Below, piece by piece: positions 45,435 through 54,469 of a DNA stretch of 64,000 nucleotides. Numbering within the stretch: the first letter of the stretch is position 1; the number at the start of each line of letters is the position of its first letter. The position numbers and the translations under genes are program-made. This DNA comes from CAYMPH01 sp964392365 (GTDB taxonomy: Bacteria > Spirochaetota > UBA4802 > UBA5550), in the NCBI GenBank assembly GCA_964392365.1, contig CAYMPH010000002.1:124001-188000 (forward strand), in the 5' to 3' direction. Below the pieces are notes generated by a model. That model saw only the letters and a list, made by a program, of their open reading frames with translations, had not been told where the DNA came from and did not search any database.

Positions 45435-46403
45435 ATGAAAAAAAAGATATTTTTTTTGATAATTGTACTGGCCGGAATTTTTGTAATCTCATTGCACCTT
45501 ACCCGTTACAAAATAGATGAAAAAATAAATCCTTCGAGTGTTCCGGCTTCCATTGCGGAACTGGACTCATATCTTAATAAATCAGAATCAAAATTCAAAG
45601 ATATAGTTCCCGGTGCAGAGAAAAAAATTATCTGGGCAGCGCAGAATCATGAACAGACAGAGTATGCAGTAGTATATATTCACGGGTTCAGCGCGTCGCG
45701 TCAGGAAGTGGCACCTTTGCCGGAACTGGTTGCTAAAGATTTGAATGCAAATTTATATTATACGAGACTCAAAGGCCACGCGGAAAATCATGATGCCTTT
45801 GCAGAATCAAGCGCTAATGACTGGCTGAATGATGCAGTTGAAGCATTTGAGATCGGGAAAAAAATAGGAAGGAAAGTTATACTGATGGGAACATCTACAG
45901 GCAGTTCTCTAATAATTTGGCTTGTTAATCAGGAACAATACAGGAAGGATACCGCATCTGTAGTTTTAATTTCTCCTAATTTTTATCCTGCGAATAAATT
46001 GATTAAGCTCTTTTTGTATCCTGCCGGAGTTGAGTTTTCAAAATTAATTTATGGTAATGAAAGATATTGGGAACCTGAAAATGCATCTGTTGCAAGATAT
46101 TGGAACCATAAATATCGCTGGGAGGCAATTACTCCAATGATTCTTCTTGTTGATAATAATAAGAATATCCCGTATGAAAAAATTAATACTCCAGCATTAT
46201 TTATCTATACTTCGAATGATAAAGTTATTGATACAGATGAGATTGTAAAAAAATTTGCATTGTATGGCAGTAAAAATAAAAAGCTGCTTAATCTCATCCA
46301 ATGTAAAAACCATGTAATGGCAGGAGATATTTATTCTCCTGAGTCAACGCCTTTACTTCATTCGGAAATTATCAGCTTTTTAAAGCAGACAGGTATTCGT
46401 TAA
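45435..46403 (+). CDS. Membrane-anchored alpha/beta hydrolase
   Basis: A 322-residue protein with an N-terminal anchor (KIFFLIIVLAGIFVISLHLT) and an alpha/beta-hydrolase fold. The oxyanion segment is YIHGFSASRQE, the nucleophile elbow MGTSTGSS (catalytic Ser in GTSTG), the acid likely in SNDKVIDTDEI, and the histidine in CKNHVMAGD. It probably cleaves an ester, perhaps a lipid, on the outer face of the inner membrane. The substrate is unknown. It converges on the MBL-fold gene. Confidence 0.88.
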   Translation: MKKKIFFLIIVLAGIFVISLHLTRYKIDEKINPSSVPASIAELDSYLNKSESKFKDIVPGAEKKIIWAAQNHEQTEYAVVYIHGFSASRQEVAPLPELVAKDLNANLYYTRLKGHAENHDAFAESSANDWLNDAVEAFEIGKKIGRKVILMGTSTGSSLIIWLVNQEQYRKDTASVVLISPNFYPANKLIKLFLYPAGVEFSKLIYGNERYWEPENASVARYWNHKYRWEAITPMILLVDNNKNIPYEKINTPALFIYTSNDKVIDTDEIVKKFALYGSKNKKLLNLIQCKNHVMAGDIYSPESTPLLHSEIISFLKQTGIR

Positions 46404-46421
46404 AATTATAGCCGGGTTTGT

Positions 46422-47207
46422 CTATCCAATGAGATGCTTACGTACTATCGGCTTCCAGATATCAGGCGACCAAACTGAAAAATAATGCACTCTGCGTCTG
46501 ATTCTATTGGGCGCTTCTTCAAGAAGTGACGCCATATCCAGGAATAGACTTCTGCTGTTATCAGTTTGTATTATATTCCCGTGAGGAATCAGAATGGTTG
46601 TTGCTCCCAGCTCAGCCAGAACATTAAATGATATTCTCATTTTATTTCTGAAAATAACCGGCAGCGGCAGAAAAAAGCGGTTGTTCATTTCAATAATGCA
46701 GTCACCGCAGTATAGTATTCTTTCTTTGGAATGAAAAATTGAAATATCATGCGTGGTATGACCCGGTGTATGTATTACATGCCATTCAGGAAAAAACGGG
46801 AGAACGTCCCCTGAATCTAATAGAAAATCCGGTTTTATAATGCGCTGGCAGAAAACTTTATTTATCTTTTTCTTCTGTCTGAAAGCTAAAATTTTAGTCA
46901 TAAGAAAATCCAGCATGTGCTGAATCCATCCGGAAGGTCCGCTGTACCATTTGTCTATATCCTTGAAAGCTGCAATTGGTATACCGTATTTTTTACGTAA
47001 TAAAGGAGCAGCGCCTGAATGATCGGGATGCATATGTGATACAACAGATAGTTTTATATCAGTTGCAGGCCGTTTTAAAGTATCGGTACAGAATTTTTCA
47101 ATTGCCGGAAGATCAGCTGGCGATGCACCATCCATTAGGAGAAGGCCATGCTCGTATTCTGCAATAAAGAGATTATTTATATATCCTTTTAGAGTATGAA
47201 TCTTCAT
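46422..47207 (-). CDS. MBL-fold metallohydrolase
   Basis: A 261-residue metallo-beta-lactamase-fold protein. The metal motif HxHxDH is SHMHPDHSG, preceded by LLMDGASPADLP. Further ligands are HTPGHTTHDISIF and the CGDCI aspartate, so the dinuclear site looks complete. Hydrolases of this group cut thioesters, lactones or similar bonds; the exact reaction cannot be assigned. It is transcribed divergently from a TetR gene 269 bases away, which may regulate it. Confidence 0.87.
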   Translation of the reverse strand: MKIHTLKGYINNLFIAEYEHGLLLMDGASPADLPAIEKFCTDTLKRPATDIKLSVVSHMHPDHSGAAPLLRKKYGIPIAAFKDIDKWYSGPSGWIQHMLDFLMTKILAFRQKKKINKVFCQRIIKPDFLLDSGDVLPFFPEWHVIHTPGHTTHDISIFHSKERILYCGDCIIEMNNRFFLPLPVIFRNKMRISFNVLAELGATTILIPHGNIIQTDNSRSLFLDMASLLEEAPNRIRRRVHYFSVWSPDIWKPIVRKHLIG

Positions 47208-47476
47208 TTATCCCTCTTTTTGAACGTCGTGTATATGGCTGAACACTGTTTAATGTAATAAATTAAGTTTAAAATGTCAAATAATATTTAATAAAAAAAA
47301 CAAATTTATTAAAAAAATAATTTTCACTTGCTATTTTTTCAATGAAAAGGTTAATTATTGTAAAGAAATCCAATAAATCTGCATTAATCAGATTTTAAGG
47401 AATTAACTGAAATGATTAAAATTTTGCCGAATCTTTTATGGCATAAACATTATTAATAATTACATTATGGACCGAT

Positions 47477-48124
47477 ATGATTGAAACGAATAAATTTACA
47501 GACCTTAAAGAGCAGGAAAAAGAACAGAGAAAAAATCTCATACTTAATGTTGCTGAAAAAGTTTTTTCTTCAAAGCCTTTTGATGATGTGAATATGAGAG
47601 ATCTCGCCAAGGAAGTTGGAATATCTCCAGGGTCAATTTATACATATTTTCCTGATAAGGAAACACTTTACGTGGAAGTCTCTTTGCGAGGCTATCAGCG
47701 TGCTATTGATGTCATGAAAGAACTCCTTGATTCAGGTCAATATTCTCTTGATAAAGTAGCTGAGCGATATATGGAAGAGATGATAGATAATTATGACTAT
47801 ATGCGCATTGTTCAGCATTGCGTTATGGATGGTAAATTCAAAACACAGGAATCAATTGATCAGCTGAAAGAAATTTCCAGGGAGCTTTTTACAAAATTTG
47901 ACCTGATACTGGCAAAGGAAACGAATATTAAAGATATAAGGCCGGTAACGCATCTTATATTTTCAGTTTTAAACGGAATTGTTTTTACATTCGGAAAATA
48001 TCCAGGCCGGACAAGAGAGGAGGGTGTTACGCACATGAAGTATCTGGCCAGGCTCTTTATTTCCATGCTGAACAAAGATCAGGGTAAAGATGAAATTAAG
48101 GCTGAAAATACTCCTGCATTATAA
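47477..48124 (+). CDS. TetR-family transcriptional regulator
   Basis: A 215-residue TetR regulator. The N-terminal helix-turn-helix reads MRDLAKEVGISPGSIYTYFP followed by DKETLYVEV, with the remainder a helical ligand-binding domain. Its ligand is unknown. The divergent MBL-fold gene is the most natural target. ATG 47477 is preferred, although only a weak ribosome site (GGA) is visible. Confidence 0.9.
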   Translation: MIETNKFTDLKEQEKEQRKNLILNVAEKVFSSKPFDDVNMRDLAKEVGISPGSIYTYFPDKETLYVEVSLRGYQRAIDVMKELLDSGQYSLDKVAERYMEEMIDNYDYMRIVQHCVMDGKFKTQESIDQLKEISRELFTKFDLILAKETNIKDIRPVTHLIFSVLNGIVFTFGKYPGRTREEGVTHMKYLARLFISMLNKDQGKDEIKAENTPAL

Positions 48125-48290
48125 TTCAATCGGGTTTTCTAATAATTTTATATTAATAATACTTTTATAGAACTTCTCTGGCTCTGTTGAGGGTCAGAGC
48201 CCTCGAGCGTTTTTAGTTCACCCAAAACGGGGTCAGAGCCCCAGAACTTATCTAAACCAATAAAAAAACTCATAAAATAGTAAAAATATC
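48125..48290 (+). repeat. Intergenic region with two GGGTCAGAGC repeats
   Basis: Copies of GGGTCAGAGC lie at 48191-48200 and 48230-48239, the second as the full imperfect palindrome GGGGTCAGAGCCCC (48229-48242). They belong to the same family as the cluster near 476-560. The rest of this stretch between the two TetR genes is A/T-rich with no gene. Confidence 0.75.
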
Positions 48291-48322
48291 TTGACATTCA
48301 TAGACGACCGGTCTACTATAAT
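48291..48322 (+). promoter_or_regulatory. Promoter with an operator between -35 and -10
   Basis: TTGACA at 48291-48296 is followed by TACTAT (48314-48319, 17-base spacer) or by TATAAT (48317-48322, 20-base spacer). The inverted repeat TAGAC-N5-GTCTA at 48301-48315 lies within the spacer. It resembles the boxes of NemR-type TetR regulators, and the gene downstream encodes a regulator of that type, so autorepression is likely. Confidence 0.7.
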
Positions 48323-48370
48323 TTTGTTTTGCAAGTGAAAATAAAATTATTAAGGCAATTTATAAAAAAA

Positions 48371-48991
48371 ATGAGCAGCCAGAAAAATATTACCAGGGAA
48401 ACAATCATACGCAAAGGTGCTGAGCTCATCCATCTTCACGGTTTCCATTCAACCGGGCTTCAGGATATCCTCACAAGTGCTGGAATACCCAAGGGATCAT
48501 TTTATTTTTACTTTAAAAATAAGGAGGATTTCGGGCTGGCGGTTATAGATTACATCACCGTTTTCGTTAAAAGCGGATTCGAAAAATTTCTCAATGATGA
48601 AAACATTGATCCTATTGCCCGCCTTGAAAAGCTGATATCTTTTTTTGAAGCTGTTTATAAGAAAAATAACTATAGACTCGGATGCCCGTTGGGGAATTTG
48701 TCTCTGGAACTGGCTGACGATAGTGAAAAATTCCGGGAAAAGCTTAACTTCTCTATTGAAAGTATCGTCGGAGTTATAGAAAAATTTCTTAGAAATGCAA
48801 AGCAGGCAGGAAGTATAGATCAGGATATTGATACTCATGAAGCGTCGAATTTTATTTTTCATGGTTTTGAAGGTGCAGTTCTTCATATGAAGGTCATGAA
48901 AAACGGGGAGCCATTGAAATTATTCAGAAATTATTTATTTAATTACCTGCAGATATCATCTGCTGATAAAAGCAGAAATAAAGGAGCTTGA
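48371..48991 (+). CDS. TetR-family regulator (NemR-like)
   Basis: A 206-residue TetR regulator with the DNA-binding segment GLQDILTSAGIPKGSFYFYF and KNKEDFGLAVIDYI. This is close to the NemR/AcrR-like group that senses electrophiles or other small molecules. The start ATG 48371 leaves a leader of about 43 bases from the promoter at 48291-48322; an upstream TTG at 48329 would be at the transcription start. It is followed two bases later by a molybdopterin oxidoreductase gene (ribosome site AAGGAG inside its own end), so both are in one operon and the regulator probably responds to that enzyme's substrate or product. Confidence 0.9.
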   Translation: MSSQKNITRETIIRKGAELIHLHGFHSTGLQDILTSAGIPKGSFYFYFKNKEDFGLAVIDYITVFVKSGFEKFLNDENIDPIARLEKLISFFEAVYKKNNYRLGCPLGNLSLELADDSEKFREKLNFSIESIVGVIEKFLRNAKQAGSIDQDIDTHEASNFIFHGFEGAVLHMKVMKNGEPLKLFRNYLFNYLQISSADKSRNKGA

Positions 48992-48993
48992 TC

Positions 48994-51336
48994 ATGGGAG
49001 AAACAAAAAAAACCAGCTGTGTTCTTTGTGCGCAGAATTGCGGGCTTGAGGTTGAAATTGAAAACAACCGTATTGTAAAGGTAAAAGGCGATAAAGATAA
49101 TCCCAGAAGCAGGGGATACATATGCGTTAAAGGTTTGAATGTCTCTTTTCACCAGCATCATGCCGGAAGGCTCTCTAATCCTCTGAAGAGAACTGATAAT
49201 GGATTTATTGAAATCAGCTGGGAACAGGCTATTTCTGAAATATCCGAAAAACTTAACTTAATAGTTAAAGAGCATGGCCCCCGCTCGTATGTTTACATGG
49301 GCGGCGGAGGTCAGGGGTGTCATTTCGAAGCAGCATTCGGCACCGGGCTCATGAAAGCATTCGGATCGAAATATCACTATAGCGCTCTTGCGCAGGAGCT
49401 TACCGGCTATTTCTGGGTTTGCGGCAGAATGTTCGGAAGGCAGAATCGCTTTTCTATTCCGGACGAAGAGCATTCAGACATGATACTTGCAATCGGCTGG
49501 AACGGAATGGAGAGCCACCAGATGCCGCGTGCTCCGATTACGCTTCGTGAATTTTCTGCTAATCCGGATAAATTTCTTGCTGTAATTGATCCGAGAAAAT
49601 CGGAAACTGCAAAAATTGCGAATATACACCTTGCTCTCAAGCCCGGCACTGACGCTCTTCTTCTGAAATCGATGATTGCAGTAATATTAAATGAAGGCTG
49701 GGAAAAGCGTGCTTATCTTAATGAGAATGTAACGGATTTTGAAAAGGTGGAAAAATATTTTAAAAATTTTGATATAAAGGCTGCACTTGAAGTTTGCGAA
49801 CTCGGCTATGATGAAGTGTTTGCTTTGTGTAAAGAACTTGCGACGCGTAAATGGTGCCTCCATGCTGATCTTGGTACATTGATGAACCGGCACAGCGCTC
49901 CGGTATCATATCTTCAGATGCTTCTTGGTGCTGTTTGCGGAAGACTTTGTGTTCCCGGAGGGAATATTATCCCGGGCTCTGTTGTTCCGCTCGGTTCGCA
50001 CAGCGATGAAAGAGATCCTAAAACCTGGAAAACTGTAACAACCGGAATATCCGCGATTACAGGAGCTTTTCCGCCTAACTGCCTTCCTGAGGAGATTTTA
50101 TCGGATCACCCTGAGCGACCGCGCGCTGTTTTAATATCAGGCAGCAATCCTTTACGGTCTTATGCTGATACCACTGCATATGAAAAAGCATTTAAAAAAC
50201 TTGACCTGCTTGTAACTGTTGAGATCGCGATGACTGAAACTGCTAGTCTATCCCATTATGTTCTTCCTGCTCGCTCTGCTTACGAAAGCTGGGATACTAG
50301 CTTTTTTGCCTGGAACTATCCTGGAATTTTCTTTCATATGAGACCGCCTGTAGTTAAACCGGAAGGCGACAGAAAAGAATCCGGTCAGGTTATTGCGGAA
50401 ATAGCGAAAGCAGCCGGTCTTGTTCCTTCAATTCCTGTATGGCTTAAAAAAGCTGCAGATAAAGATATTCTATCATTCACCATGGCTTTTTTTGCATACC
50501 TGTCAAAAAATCCCAAAGCGGCGAAATCCGCTTCGTTTGTTCTGGCTGAAACTCTCGGTAAAAAATATGATTCATCCAATCTTGCAGCGCTCTGGGGAAT
50601 TCTGTTAATGATGCCTGCAAATTCGCGGCGGAATGCAGCGCGCGCTGGATTTAAAAAAGGATCTGCTCTGAGCGTGTTTTTTCATCCGGTACGAATATTA
50701 AGAGCTTTTGGAGCAGCAGTAAGATATCGGAGCATTGCGCCGCTCATGGTTCTCAGTCCGTCTATAATGCAAAGCGAAGCTATTCACAGGGAACTTATGG
50801 CTCATCCTGAAGGTATCTGGATCGGAAAACTGGATCTTGAGGCAAATATGAAAGAACTGAAAACTGCAGATAAAAAAATAAATGCTTATATCCCTGAATT
50901 TGAGGAGCTGTTACGAAGTCTTGATGCTGATTCAGAACGTAAAGCTCTGACCCCGGATCCTTCATTTCCGCTTATCCTGAATGCAGGGCGTCATACCCGC
51001 AATGTTGCAAATACTCTCATGCGCGATCCGGCCTGGTTAAAGGGAAAACGCGGCTGTGCCCTTGCAATCAATCCTCAGGATGCAGCTTCGCTTGGAATCA
51101 GCGATGGAGATACAGTGAAGGTAATTACTGAAGCAGGTGAAGCTGCTATTGAGGCAGAACTCACTGATGATGTCAGGAAAGGTTCTGTTCTTATTCCTCA
51201 CGGTTTCGGGCTCGTTCATGAGGGAAAAGCATATGGAATCAATGTTAACAGACTTACTAAAAATACTCATCGCGAAGCTTTTACAGGTACTCCGCTTCAT
51301 CGATATGTTCCATGCAGGGTGGAGAAGGCCGGCTGA
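48994..51336 (+). CDS. Molybdopterin-dependent oxidoreductase with one [4Fe-4S] cluster
   Basis: A 780-residue protein of the DMSO-reductase (bis-MGD) superfamily. The N-terminal iron-sulfur motif is CVLCAQNCGLE...YICVKG (CxxCxxxC, then C about 27 residues later). MGD-binding segments include SGSNPLRSYAD and, near the C-terminus, NAGRHTRNVANTLMRDPAWL and INPQDAASLGISDGDTVKV. There is no twin-arginine signal, so it is cytoplasmic. The residue ligating the metal was not identified by eye. No partner subunits are adjacent; it is probably a stand-alone catalytic subunit induced through the preceding NemR-like regulator. ATG 48994 with AAGGAG 13-8 bases upstream is preferred over TTG 48988. Confidence 0.9.
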   Translation: MGETKKTSCVLCAQNCGLEVEIENNRIVKVKGDKDNPRSRGYICVKGLNVSFHQHHAGRLSNPLKRTDNGFIEISWEQAISEISEKLNLIVKEHGPRSYVYMGGGGQGCHFEAAFGTGLMKAFGSKYHYSALAQELTGYFWVCGRMFGRQNRFSIPDEEHSDMILAIGWNGMESHQMPRAPITLREFSANPDKFLAVIDPRKSETAKIANIHLALKPGTDALLLKSMIAVILNEGWEKRAYLNENVTDFEKVEKYFKNFDIKAALEVCELGYDEVFALCKELATRKWCLHADLGTLMNRHSAPVSYLQMLLGAVCGRLCVPGGNIIPGSVVPLGSHSDERDPKTWKTVTTGISAITGAFPPNCLPEEILSDHPERPRAVLISGSNPLRSYADTTAYEKAFKKLDLLVTVEIAMTETASLSHYVLPARSAYESWDTSFFAWNYPGIFFHMRPPVVKPEGDRKESGQVIAEIAKAAGLVPSIPVWLKKAADKDILSFTMAFFAYLSKNPKAAKSASFVLAETLGKKYDSSNLAALWGILLMMPANSRRNAARAGFKKGSALSVFFHPVRILRAFGAAVRYRSIAPLMVLSPSIMQSEAIHRELMAHPEGIWIGKLDLEANMKELKTADKKINAYIPEFEELLRSLDADSERKALTPDPSFPLILNAGRHTRNVANTLMRDPAWLKGKRGCALAINPQDAASLGISDGDTVKVITEAGEAAIEAELTDDVRKGSVLIPHGFGLVHEGKAYGINVNRLTKNTHREAFTGTPLHRYVPCRVEKAG

Positions 51337-51447
51337 AATAAGATAGTTCAAGAAATCATTTGAGCAGCTGAACAATTTATTAAAATTTTCAGCTGCTCAT
51401 CTTTCTTTTCATATTGACCGGAATTTTGTATAAACAGAAAATAGATC

Positions 51448-51891
51448 ATGGAGTCTTTCTTTAAAATAATATCATCGCCTGAAGCAGGTTTACTAGGTCT
51501 TTTCCTCACGGCATTTTTAGCTGCTACTTTTATACCTGTAAGTTCTGAAGCGGTTTTTGCAGCATTCCTGATATTAAATCCGCAATACCATATTCAGGCA
51601 TTGGCAATTGCATCAATAGGAAATTCTCTAGGAGGAGTGCTGATGTTTTATACAGGCTTGCTTGGTTCATCTATCAAGCCTATAAATATGGAAGAAAAAT
51701 ATAAACTTGCTTTATCAAAATACGGTCCTCCTTTACTGATAATAACGTGGATGCCTGTCATTGGAGATCCGTTATGCATTTTAGCAGGCTGGCTTAAGTT
51801 TCCATTATTTCAATCAGTTTTCTGGATCAGTACCGGTAAGTTTTTAAGATATCTAAGTATGATAATTATTTATAGATGGGCTGTAACTTAA
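51448..51891 (+). CDS. YqaA/DedA-like small membrane protein
   Basis: A 147-residue polytopic membrane protein: LGLFLTAFLAATFIPVSSEA, IGNSLGGVLMFYTGLLGS and WMPVIGDPLCILAGWLKFPL match the VTT/SNARE-associated fold of the YqaA group of DedA-like proteins, which are thought to move lipids across membranes. Shorter than DedA but normal for YqaA. ATG 51448 follows TAGATC with a weak ribosome site. Confidence 0.85.
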   Translation: MESFFKIISSPEAGLLGLFLTAFLAATFIPVSSEAVFAAFLILNPQYHIQALAIASIGNSLGGVLMFYTGLLGSSIKPINMEEKYKLALSKYGPPLLIITWMPVIGDPLCILAGWLKFPLFQSVFWISTGKFLRYLSMIIIYRWAVT

Positions 51892-51941
51892 CAGGTTCAT
51901 GTTAATGTCGGGTATCAGAATCGGATAAAATTTTAAACAGC

Positions 51942-52748
51942 CTATTGAAATATCAATTTTATTTCTTTATTCTTTATATTTAAGTTTGTGCCGTCATAAT
52001 CAAAAATTATGTAGTGATTGAATCTTTTAAATCTCTCCTCCTTGGTATAACTTCCGCATCCTGGAATAATATGAAAAACACCTTTTTCTTCAACTGATTT
52101 ATACCGTGATAAACATCCTGATATTACTGCTTTTACAGGGTAGTCTTTTATTAATTCCGCAAGTTTATTTCCGTTATTTACCTGAATGCAGTCATAGCTG
52201 AGATTTGTAAAAGGGAAGTGAGAAATAATAAATATTGCCTGCGAGCTTTTGTTTTTATCAAGATCGGCTTTCAGCCAGTTTATGGATTCTTCAGCGTTTG
52301 TTTTAAATGAATAGACTGTATCAAAAACAATGAAGTGTATTTTTCCGTAATTAAACGAATAGTTTAAATTTTTTTTAAATTTAGATCTGTAGATATCCGG
52401 CTTATCGTTAAAAAGATCTTTTTCTCCGATCGTAGTATAAAAAAGAGGGGATGTAAGTGAAACTGTTTTTATTACAAAATCATACTGGCGTTCCAGATCT
52501 TTTGAATTAACCCCGTTCCAGTCGCTGCCTCCGGTTGCAATATTGCCTGTATGTATCAGAAGTACAGGATTCTCTTCTTTGATATCATTCATGACTGCAG
52601 ATAGGTATTCCGGATATCCGTTAAACGGCGAATCCGGCATGGTGTTGCCTATGACTGCAAATTTTAATTTAACAGGCTCCTTTTTGATTTCAGGAGCAGC
52701 GCAGGAAATTATATTTAGTGTTGTTATTAGAATTATAATTTTTTTCAT
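51942..52748 (-). CDS. Lipoprotein with a metallophosphatase fold but lost metal ligands
   Basis: A 268-residue protein with a lipobox (NIISC, lipidated Cys16). The order of the calcineurin-like phosphoesterase motifs is kept, but key residues are altered: AVIGNTM replaces 'GDxH', HTGNIATGG replaces 'GD...', TTIGEKD replaces 'GNHD/E', and SGCLSRYKS stands where 'GHxH' is expected. Only ISHFPF keeps the 'sHxP' type histidine. The dinuclear metal site is therefore mostly gone, and it is likely a non-catalytic binding protein at the membrane surface. Alignment was made by eye. Minus strand, converging on the YqaA-like gene. Confidence 0.75.
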   Translation of the reverse strand: MKKIIILITTLNIISCAAPEIKKEPVKLKFAVIGNTMPDSPFNGYPEYLSAVMNDIKEENPVLLIHTGNIATGGSDWNGVNSKDLERQYDFVIKTVSLTSPLFYTTIGEKDLFNDKPDIYRSKFKKNLNYSFNYGKIHFIVFDTVYSFKTNAEESINWLKADLDKNKSSQAIFIISHFPFTNLSYDCIQVNNGNKLAELIKDYPVKAVISGCLSRYKSVEEKGVFHIIPGCGSYTKEERFKRFNHYIIFDYDGTNLNIKNKEIKLIFQ

Positions 52749-52775
52749 TGATAGTTATAACTGTCAGTATGTACT

Positions 52776-52990
52776 TTTGCCACAGAGATTCGGATGCACA
52801 GAGTTATTTTTTGTAATTTCAACATTTATTTAATTAGTTAAAATTTTTTATAAAAAATGTGTAAGTGCAGGAGATAGGGAGATTTTTGAGATGTGGGAGA
52901 TAAGAAAATTCTGATATCTCCTTATCTCTTATATACCCATATCTCCAGATTTCTTTTTTATCTCCGTGCGTATGCGACTCTGTGGCTAAA
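52776..52990. repeat. Inverted pair of TTTGCCACAGAG-type repeats
   Basis: The left end 52776-52803 (TTTGCCACAGAGATTCGG...) and the right end 52962-52990 (complement TTTAGCCACAGAGTCGC...) are inverted copies of a roughly 28-base repeat around 158 bases. The interior holds a second set of inverted segments (GGAGATAGGGAGA and TCTCCTTATCTC). A third, degenerate copy lies at 63305-63325 (TTTGCCATAGAGGCGCAG). The arrangement resembles a small non-coding mobile element; it sits between the lipoprotein gene and glyA, and no gene is inside. Confidence 0.6.
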
Positions 52991-53020
52991 CAAATTAATA
53001 ATTTTTTTTCAGAGATCCTA

Positions 53021-54268
53021 TTAAGCCAGTCTAAGAAAATCTGTCGGGAATTTTGAGCAGAGCTCTTTGACTTCACCCTTGACTTTTCCCAGAGTTTTTG
53101 CATCTTCAATGTTTTCTATTATATCAGCAATAAGTGTGCCGACTTTTTTAAATTCGTCCTCTTTGAATCCTCTTGTTGTAAGGGCCGGGCTGCCAAGTCT
53201 GATGCCGCTTGTTACAAATGGCGATTTATCATCAAACGGAACTCCGTTTTTATTACAGGTTATTCCGGCTTCATCAAGTCTGTTTGCCGCATCTTTGCCG
53301 GTTATATTTTTGTTTCTTAAGTCGACCAGCATCAGGTGATTGTCTGTGCCTCCTGAAACAAGATTCATTCCTCTGCTTTTTAAGGTTTCAGCAAGAATAT
53401 TTGCGTTTTTAACAACCTGCTTCTGATAGGTTTTAAATTCAGGAGTCATCGCTTCTTTAAATGCAACTGCCTTAGCTGCAACAGTATGCATGAGAGGCCC
53501 TCCCTGAATTCCTGGGAAAATATTTTTATTCATTAATGTCTCATATTCTTTTTTAGCAAGTATGACCCCGCCTCTGGGGCCTCTGAGGGTTTTATGCGTG
53601 GTCATTGTTACAAAGTCTGAAACAGAAACCGGGCTAGGATGCTCGCCAACTGCAACAAGACCTGCAATGTGTGCTATATCTACAAGCAGTTTAGCGCCGA
53701 TTTCATCAGCAATTTCCTTGAATTTTGCGAAATCAATAGTTCTAGGATATGCAGAGGCTCCTGCTATAATGAGTTTCGGCTTGTGTTCAAGAGCTGTTTT
53801 TCTGACTGCATCAAAATCTATCAGCTGATTATCTTCGCGTACGCCGTATGAAACAACTTTGTAAAACAAACCTGAAAAATTTACAGGTGAACCGTGGGAT
53901 AGGTGTCCGCCGTGCGCAAGATTCATTCCCATGAAAGTTTCACCATCTTTAAGCACAGACATGAGAACTGCCATGTTTGCCTGAGTTCCGCTGTGCGGCT
54001 GAACATTTGCGAGATCTGACCCGAATATTTTTTTAATTCTTTCAATAGCTAAAGATTCCACTTCATCAACCGGCGCGCATCCGTTGTAATATCTTTTTCC
54101 AGGATACCCTTCTGCGTATTTATTTGTCATTGTGCAGGAAGATGCTTCAAGGACTGATCTTGATACATAGTTTTCAGAAGCAATCAGTATAAGATTTTCC
54201 TCCTGTCTCCTGTTTTCCTTTTGAATAATATCAAAAACTTCCGAATCGGTTGATTTTATATATGACAT
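53021..54268 (-). CDS. glyA: Serine hydroxymethyltransferase
   Basis: A 415-residue PLP enzyme interconverting serine and glycine with transfer of a one-carbon unit to tetrahydrofolate. Motifs include EENLILIASENYVSR, TNKYAEGYPGKRYY, and the PLP-lysine segment TMTTHKTLRGPRGG. The length matches the bacterial family. ATG 54268 has GAGGAG upstream; the longer frame to 54340 extends into the A/T-rich leader and is rejected. Confidence 0.97.
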   Translation of the reverse strand: MSYIKSTDSEVFDIIQKENRRQEENLILIASENYVSRSVLEASSCTMTNKYAEGYPGKRYYNGCAPVDEVESLAIERIKKIFGSDLANVQPHSGTQANMAVLMSVLKDGETFMGMNLAHGGHLSHGSPVNFSGLFYKVVSYGVREDNQLIDFDAVRKTALEHKPKLIIAGASAYPRTIDFAKFKEIADEIGAKLLVDIAHIAGLVAVGEHPSPVSVSDFVTMTTHKTLRGPRGGVILAKKEYETLMNKNIFPGIQGGPLMHTVAAKAVAFKEAMTPEFKTYQKQVVKNANILAETLKSRGMNLVSGGTDNHLMLVDLRNKNITGKDAANRLDEAGITCNKNGVPFDDKSPFVTSGIRLGSPALTTRGFKEDEFKKVGTLIADIIENIEDAKTLGKVKGEVKELCSKFPTDFLRLA

Positions 54269-54469
54269 GTTTTTTTCTCCTCTGATAATTTGAAATTGAT
54301 ATAAAAAATAATAGATTTTGCAATAGAGGCTTATTGTCAATATAAAAAATTCATTAATTCAGTCTATGGAAATTCCTGTTATTTATTTATTGACAGAAGT
54401 TTTCCGGATAATAGCTTAATTCCATTGTTCATCAGGTTTTTCAAATAGGAAAAAAACGAAGGTTAAATT

